A DNA stretch of 18,713 nucleotides from Candidatus Hydrogenedentota bacterium (GTDB lineage Bacteria > Hydrogenedentota > Hydrogenedentia > Hydrogenedentales > SLHB01). The notes under the pieces are model-generated. The model did not search any database and was not told the origin of the DNA. It saw only the letters and a list, made by a program, of their open reading frames with translations. Within the stretch, counting starts at the first letter, position 1. Each line of letters starts with the position of its first letter. The position numbers and the translations under genes are program-made. This document shows positions 14,317-18,713 of this stretch, one piece after another. Where the stretch lies: contig PWNM01000281.1 in the NCBI GenBank assembly GCA_003557825.1, positions 1 to 18,713 of the forward strand. Reading direction: 5' to 3'.

Positions 14317-15361
14317 GTATTGGAAAGGACTCAATAAACGGGAACGGACGATTGCAGCGATCACCGGGGTTGTGGTCGTTATAACGGTGCTCTTTTCCGC
14401 TTACAATCGTGCGGTCGATTACCTGGATCGACTGGACACGACCATCGAAAATCTTGAGACCAACTTGATGCAATATACCTACCAGGCCGCCCGACTCGAG
14501 CAAGTCGAGCGGGATTACAGCAAGGTCGCGGGTCAGCATTCGAGTGAGTGGACCCAAGCCGAGATCCACGATCGCCTTCGCAACGAAATCCACCGGCTGA
14601 CGTTTCGTGATATCCCGGAGGAAGGCATGGTACCGGCGTCGGGAGCGCAATTGGTCAATATCCCCAGCTATCCCGCAGGCGTATTGGATGAACAGGGAGA
14701 AGGTTATCGGGAGTACCGTCTGCGAATCAGTACGCGCCCGACCACCATTTCCAATATCGCCCGGTTTTTAGAGCGGTTGCAACAAAGTGACCAACTTCTG
14801 CGAATCGAGCGCCTGGAGTTGACGCGCCGAAATCCCGAGGCCGCGGCGGTCGAGGCCGATCTTTCGATTTCCCGTGTCGTCATCGATACGGAAGAGCATG
14901 ACGAAGTGATAGTAACATCGCCTATCATCGCCAACCTGATTCGAAACCACAGCTTCGAAGACTGGAATGCCGAGGAGGAACGTTTCGCTGAATGGAGCGG
15001 CGAGCAAGTTACCTTTGAGGCATGCGACGAGTACGTAACTCAAGGTGCTCGGGCATTGCGAGCAGTGGGCAATGGGATGGTCTACCAGTTGCAGGAACTT
15101 GATCCCGGAAGGACATACGACCTGGCTCTGGATGTTCATGCCACCGGGTCGGCGCGACTGGTCGTCTATAATGATACGTCGGATCAACCTTTTGACGGTG
15201 GGCTGGACATCGAGCCGAATGACGGCGTGACGCGGTATATGGCACGTTTTACCGTTCCCGCTGGCGGCGTGAACGCTGTCCGAGCGCCGGTAATCCAACT
15301 TTTGGAGCCGGGGACCTGTGTTACGATAGATAATGTGTCGTTGATACCGGTAATCCCGTAA
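14309..15361 (+). CDS. gspM: GspM-like platform protein fused to a CBM4/9-like C-terminal domain
   Basis: The first 200 or so of 350 residues match GspM/PilO: YWKGLNKRERT, one membrane span (IAAITGVVVVITVLFSAYN), a coiled coil (LDRLDTTIENLETNLMQYTY) and a ferredoxin-like domain (EYRLRISTRPTTISNIARFL ... RIERLELTRR). From about residue 209 a further 140 residues follow that are not part of usual GspM. They begin NLIRNHSFEDWN, continue QELDPGRTYDLALDVHATGS and end VTIDNVSLIPV, the pattern of a jelly-roll carbohydrate-binding module (CBM4/9 type). This domain would be periplasmic. The start is uncertain: TTG 14309 has GAGG (14296-14299) at 9 nt and gives a typical GspM N-terminus. GTG 14300 and ATG 14261 are in-frame alternatives. 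Confidence 0.85.
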   Translation: MIKYWKGLNKRERTIAAITGVVVVITVLFSAYNRAVDYLDRLDTTIENLETNLMQYTYQAARLEQVERDYSKVAGQHSSEWTQAEIHDRLRNEIHRLTFRDIPEEGMVPASGAQLVNIPSYPAGVLDEQGEGYREYRLRISTRPTTISNIARFLERLQQSDQLLRIERLELTRRNPEAAAVEADLSISRVVIDTEEHDEVIVTSPIIANLIRNHSFEDWNAEEERFAEWSGEQVTFEACDEYVTQGARALRAVGNGMVYQLQELDPGRTYDLALDVHATGSARLVVYNDTSDQPFDGGLDIEPNDGVTRYMARFTVPAGGVNAVRAPVIQLLEPGTCVTIDNVSLIPVIP

Positions 15362-15376
15362 AACCAAGGACAGAAC

Positions 15377-15859
15377 ATGGCACGGATACTCTTTATCACA
15401 GGGATCGCGGCGATTGTGGCGCTACTCGTATTGGTGGCGCAACAGATTATGCAAAATCCCATCGAGGCCAAGCAGACGGAGTTGGAGTCGCGGCTCAATG
15501 AGGCGCAGATGCTCGACTACGAAGCTGACGAGGCAGGGGAACTGTCATTCTCGGAATATACAGAAACGATTACCCAACGCAATGATCTGTGGCAAGCCTT
15601 GGTTGAACTACCGCCCCCGGCAGAGGAACCGCCGGATTGGAGCGAGATCCTAAAAGGGGTGCGGTTTACACGTCAGGTGATTGGGACTCCGCCGGATATT
15701 CGCATCCGAGCTCATCTCAGTCCCAATGATAGCGCCGGTCAATGGGTTTCGGCGGGGCATGTTATTCGGGGAGCCCGCATTCAGGAGATTACCGATTCCT
15801 TTGTGCTTTTTTCTATTACAAAGGACGGCAAGGAATATACCCATCGCGTCCGGCGGTAG
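15377..15859 (+). CDS. Small GspC/PilP-like bridging protein (no PDZ domain)
   Basis: A 160-residue bitopic protein. It has an N-terminal membrane span (ILFITGIAAIVALLVLVAQQI, about 4-24), a charged, coiled-coil-like linker (KQTELESRLNEAQMLDYEAD), a proline-rich stretch (PPPAEEPPDW) and a C-terminal beta domain. That domain (GHVIRGARIQEITDSFVLFS then EYTHRVRR) follows the 'G-x-xI-x-x-I...V.L' pattern of the HR domain of GspC and of PilP, which contact the N0 domain of the secretin. The position immediately before gspD fits that role. It lacks the C-terminal PDZ domain common in proteobacterial GspC. The start is ATG with AAGGA (15366-15370) 6 nt upstream, 15 nt after gspM. The assignment is by pattern and context. 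Confidence 0.72.
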   Translation: MARILFITGIAAIVALLVLVAQQIMQNPIEAKQTELESRLNEAQMLDYEADEAGELSFSEYTETITQRNDLWQALVELPPPAEEPPDWSEILKGVRFTRQVIGTPPDIRIRAHLSPNDSAGQWVSAGHVIRGARIQEITDSFVLFSITKDGKEYTHRVRR

Positions 15860-15992
15860 CTGATCGTTACCACGCATGTCGGTTCGGGGTAGTAATGTGT
15901 GGGATTGTCTCGCAAGCATGGGCGTATAGTGGAATACGGTAACAATGTAGCTGGGGTAGGAATACGCCGGCTCATAGGGAGAGAGAGCAGCG
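15860..15992 (+). promoter_or_regulatory. 133-nt leader before gspD, with GGTAACA motif and possible -10
   Basis: This is the longest gap inside the T2SS operon. It holds TATAGT (15925-15930), a five-of-six -10 match without a well-spaced -35. It also holds GGTAACAATGTAGCTG (15938-15953), which resembles GGTAACATGTTACTG before gspE (6705-6719). The GGGAG/GAGAG purine stretch at 15977-15985 is the ribosome binding site for gspD. A separate promoter or regulatory site for the secretin is plausible but unproven. Confidence 0.3.
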
Positions 15993-18359
15993 TTGCAAAA
16001 GCGTCATCGATTCACTCATGCGTGCCGGGTCGCCGTGGTCCTGGTTGCCATCATGGTCATTGCCTCTTTGTGGTTGGTACGGAACCCCATTGTAGATGCG
16101 CAACAAACGCCAACCGACCCAAGCCCAACGGTTTCTGTCGATCCATCATTACCGGCGGCGCCCGATGCCGAACCCAGGCCGGGTAGGGAGCGGCCCGTCA
16201 TGCCTGAGATCGGGGCGGATCAAACGGTGCGTTCCTTGCGTGCAGTCGGACAGGGAACAGCCCGTGCGAGCGGTCGTTTCGACCCGAGTCTACGCCAACC
16301 TATTGAATGGCAAGATGTTCCCGAGGCGGGATTACCCCTTTCGCTTTCCTCCGCAGGCGAACCGATGCCGGTCATTCAGCTGCTGGACCAGATCGCGGAA
16401 TCCACCAATTGGAATGTGGTCTCAACACCTTCGCTTGATGATAAACGTATTCGTATTTGGGCATTCGAAGTCACGCCTCGTGATCTGCTCGAAATTATGC
16501 GATTTCATGGAATTTATTATGCATTTGATGAAGATATTCGACTACTCCGCGTCATGACGGTCGAAGAGCATGTCGAGGCGAAATTCGGTTCTATCGAGCG
16601 GACAGAATTCTCGATCCAATATGCCGAAGTCAACGATATCCAGACCGTGCTTGATGCCCTCACCTCTGAGAACGGCATGATGATCGTCGATCCTCGAACG
16701 GGCAATGTCATTGTCTGGGACACCCCTGACAACCTTCGTGAAATGGAGGATACCCTCGATCGCCTGGATAATCCGCTGGCCCAGGAGAGTTTTCAGCTGA
16801 AGCATGTCGCCGCCGAGAATGTGCTGGATAGCGTTCAAAATGTCCTGTCAGAGATCGGCGTGGTCCATGCCGACCCCCGCTCCAACATGCTTATAGTGAC
16901 CGATTTGCCGTCCCGCCATGCCCAAATTCATGAGCTCATGGAGGTTCTAGACAAACCTGTAGAAACCCGCACGTGGACGTTGAATTATCTCGAGCCGGAT
17001 CTGGTTCTGGACCGGTTGGGCGATCTCGTTCCATTCGAGATGGGACCGGCCTCGGTAGACGACCGAACCCATCAAATCAGCATTTCCGCCACCCCCGAAC
17101 GACTGGACGAAATTGATGACTTGATCCGACGTTGGGACGTGCAGCCCAAACAGGTCCAAATCGAAGCCTTCCTCGTCTCGACCAGTAAAGGCGTTGCGCG
17201 CGATCTGGGCGTTGCCTGGAACTATTTTGATGCCGCGTCCGGCACCTCGTTTGGTCTACAAAGCGGCCGCGCCGTTCCGTCTTATGATCCACTGAGCGAT
17301 TCCGGCCAACGGCTTACCATCGGCCGTCTGCCATACCGGGTTCCCTTGTTTGATTTTTGGACGGGTGATCCGGTCCGGGATGCATCAGGCAGCGTTGTGC
17401 TGGATCCTCAGTTCCGGGGCAGCCGTATCAGCGCCGTGATCAACTACCTCGAAGAGGAGAAACAGCTTCGGGTGCTGTCGCGTCCCCGAGTAACGGTTCT
17501 CGATGGCGAAGAAGCTGTATTTAAGAATACCCGCGAACTGCCCTATCAGACCGGCGGTTATACAGACACCGTCGCGGGTACTCCCGGCACTATTCAGCCT
17601 GGATTTAGCCGCGTCATTCCTATGCGCACCCAGTTTATTACGGTGGGTACTATTCTTACGGTGTTGCCGCGAATCAATGAAGAGGGTAACATCATTATGG
17701 ATATCATGGCGGAAGACAGCGACGCCGAACCGGATATTGTCATTGTGGGTGATCAGCAAAGCTCTGTTCCCAGCAAGAGCGAAAGCAGCGCCGAGTCGCG
17801 CATTATGGTTCATGATGGGCAGACGCTGGTTATCGGCGGGCTCCGGGCCGGACGCTTCCAGGATGATGAGGAAAAAGTGCCCGTGCTTGGCGATGTGCCG
17901 TTGCTCGGGCGGTTATTCCGCTCGACAAACAAGAGTACACAAGATCGCGAAATCATGATCTTCATCACTCCGACGATCGTAGACGAGTTCACTCGGCCCG
18001 AGGCTTTACGACTGACCGAAGAAGAAAGCCGGTTGCGTGATGACATTCGCCACGAGGCGAAGCGCTTCCCTCAACGGTTCCAGGCGTGGGCTACCGGCCG
18101 GCAGAATGAATTGAGCGTTTCCATCGGTCAAACGGGAGCCATGTTCTCTGAAGGCTCCATGGTGACCATCGAAGAGCTTCGAAACGTGTTGTATGAAGTG
18201 CCGAGGCCCGAATCGCTGACGCTTGTGGTTCGTCAGCATCCCGATGCGCCGCCCATGATGACCACCGAAGTGCTCGAGATCGCCATGGAGTTGGGTATCG
18301 AGGTCGAACTCGAAACCGAGAGTGCGCCCTTCGTACCGCCGGAACGTTCGCTTCATTAA
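15993..18359 (+). CDS. gspD: T2SS outer-membrane secretin GspD with TolR/ExbD-like C-terminal domain
   Basis: The 788-residue secretin forms the outer-membrane exit channel. A signal peptide (MQKRHRFTHACR then VAVVLVAIMVIASLWLV) probably ends near VDA/QQ, and a proline-rich linker follows. The N0 domain is at about 114-190 (PVIQLLDQIAESTNWNVV). N1-N3 repeats run from about 201 to 385 (FSIQYAEVNDIQTVL; FQLKHVAAENVLDSVQNVL; WTLNYLEPDLVLDRL). The secretin core runs from VQIEAFLVSTSKGVARDLG (388) through VPVLGDVPLLGRLFRS (629-644) to IFITPTIV (656-663). There is no lipobox. Residues about 706-780 add a domain whose pattern resembles TolR/ExbD. The start is TTG 15993, which gives a proper basic N-terminus. 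It ends 18 nt before the next gene. Confidence 0.95.
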   Translation: MQKRHRFTHACRVAVVLVAIMVIASLWLVRNPIVDAQQTPTDPSPTVSVDPSLPAAPDAEPRPGRERPVMPEIGADQTVRSLRAVGQGTARASGRFDPSLRQPIEWQDVPEAGLPLSLSSAGEPMPVIQLLDQIAESTNWNVVSTPSLDDKRIRIWAFEVTPRDLLEIMRFHGIYYAFDEDIRLLRVMTVEEHVEAKFGSIERTEFSIQYAEVNDIQTVLDALTSENGMMIVDPRTGNVIVWDTPDNLREMEDTLDRLDNPLAQESFQLKHVAAENVLDSVQNVLSEIGVVHADPRSNMLIVTDLPSRHAQIHELMEVLDKPVETRTWTLNYLEPDLVLDRLGDLVPFEMGPASVDDRTHQISISATPERLDEIDDLIRRWDVQPKQVQIEAFLVSTSKGVARDLGVAWNYFDAASGTSFGLQSGRAVPSYDPLSDSGQRLTIGRLPYRVPLFDFWTGDPVRDASGSVVLDPQFRGSRISAVINYLEEEKQLRVLSRPRVTVLDGEEAVFKNTRELPYQTGGYTDTVAGTPGTIQPGFSRVIPMRTQFITVGTILTVLPRINEEGNIIMDIMAEDSDAEPDIVIVGDQQSSVPSKSESSAESRIMVHDGQTLVIGGLRAGRFQDDEEKVPVLGDVPLLGRLFRSTNKSTQDREIMIFITPTIVDEFTRPEALRLTEEESRLRDDIRHEAKRFPQRFQAWATGRQNELSVSIGQTGAMFSEGSMVTIEELRNVLYEVPRPESLTLVVRQHPDAPPMMTTEVLEIAMELGIEVELETESAPFVPPERSLH

Positions 18360-18377
18360 CAAAGTCAAGGGGGAGGT

Positions 18378-18713
18378 ATGCAGCGAATCGTCTCAGGGGG
18401 GCAAACCGGCGTAGACCGGGCTGCGCTGGATGTGGCCCTTGCCTTGGGGCTCCCTTGCGGAGGATGGTGTCCAAAAGGTCGCAAGGCCGAAAATGGAATA
18501 ATTGCCGACCGGTATCCCCTTACCGAGACGCCCTCCGACGACTATGCCGAACGGACCGAATGGAACGTTCGGCATAGCGACGGGACCCTGGCCCTGGTCG
18601 ACGGGCTGCCAATGGGGGGGACTGCTTACACCATCGCTGTGGCCAATGAGCACGGAAAACCATGCCTTGCCATCGATCTTAATTCGGAGCACGATGCGTC
18701 ACGGCAGACGGTC
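18378..18713 (+). CDS. YpsA-type SLOG family protein ('putative molybdenum carrier'), 3'-truncated by window edge
   Basis: The frame runs open from ATG 18378 to the window edge (112 codons), so the gene is partial. The sequence VSGGQTGVDRAALDVALALG, then GGWCPKGRKAE, YPLTETPSDDYAERT and WNVRHSDGTLALVDG, matches the circularly permuted YpsA-type SLOG family (Pfam 'putative molybdenum carrier'). These are Rossmann-like proteins expected to bind a nucleotide-derived ligand through the glycine-rich GGQTGVD loop. Full-length members are around 150-180 residues. The ribosome binding region AAGGGGGAGG (18367-18376) is strong. It lies 18 nt after the secretin stop codon, so it may be co-transcribed, but no link to secretion is known. 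Confidence 0.88.
   Translation, partial: MQRIVSGGQTGVDRAALDVALALGLPCGGWCPKGRKAENGIIADRYPLTETPSDDYAERTEWNVRHSDGTLALVDGLPMGGTAYTIAVANEHGKPCLAIDLNSEHDASRQTV

Noticed and set aside
15681..15975. Several small open frames around the C-like gene and the gspD leader
   Set aside because: They overlap a gene with a good start and domain pattern, or lack ribosome binding sites and motifs.
18393..18692. 99-codon open frame on the - strand at the right edge
   Set aside because: The + strand frame here is a clear YpsA-type SLOG protein.
1..18713. Search for tRNA, rRNA, CRISPR repeats, insertion sequences, phage or integration sites
   Set aside because: No cloverleaf, repeat-spacer pattern, transposase motif or flanking direct repeats were seen by eye. 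A computed scan was not possible.

Overview
The window is 18.7 kb of densely packed bacterial DNA of moderate G+C, and every gene I can support lies on the + strand. I see no tRNA, rRNA, CRISPR array, insertion sequence or integration site. The layout suggests a Gram-negative (two-membrane) bacterium with a polysaccharide-degrading lifestyle. Several proteins look far from the proteobacterial type, and TTG start codons recur. A lineage such as Hydrogenedentota, Sumerlaeota or a PVC relative would fit, but this is inference and the taxon cannot be fixed from this sequence.

Left part (1-4872): a clan GH-A glycoside hydrolase, cut by the window edge, ends in a strong hairpin terminator. An apparent new transcription unit then begins: an unrecognised 232-aa protein, translationally coupled to a GH51 alpha-L-arabinofuranosidase, and a family 2 glycosyltransferase with an extra C-terminal nucleotide-binding-like domain.

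Middle (4950-6642): an ECF sigma factor is followed 10 nt later by a single-pass membrane protein. Its N-terminus resembles an anti-sigma domain, and its outer part is helical and TPR-like. This is probably a sigma/anti-sigma signalling pair.

Right part (6751-18359): an almost complete type II secretion system (T2SS) operon in the order E-F-G-H-I-J-K-L-M-(C-like)-D, with short gaps or overlaps. E is the assembly ATPase, F the inner-membrane platform, G the major pseudopilin and H-I-J-K the minor pseudopilins. L and M form the inner-membrane assembly platform, a small C-like protein probably bridges to the secretin, and D is the outer-membrane secretin. No prepilin peptidase (gspO) is present. 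The last gene, cut by the right edge, is a YpsA-type SLOG protein ('putative molybdenum carrier').

The most unusual points are in the T2SS. GspM carries an extra periplasmic domain with the pattern of a family 4/9 carbohydrate-binding module. The secretin carries an extra C-terminal domain that resembles the periplasmic domain of TolR/ExbD. The GspC-like protein is minimal and lacks a PDZ domain. Overlapping inverted repeats sit just before gspE, and part of that motif recurs before gspD. Together these suggest a T2SS variant adapted to cell-envelope or glycan contact, possibly used to export polysaccharide-active enzymes and possibly controlled by the neighbouring sigma factor.
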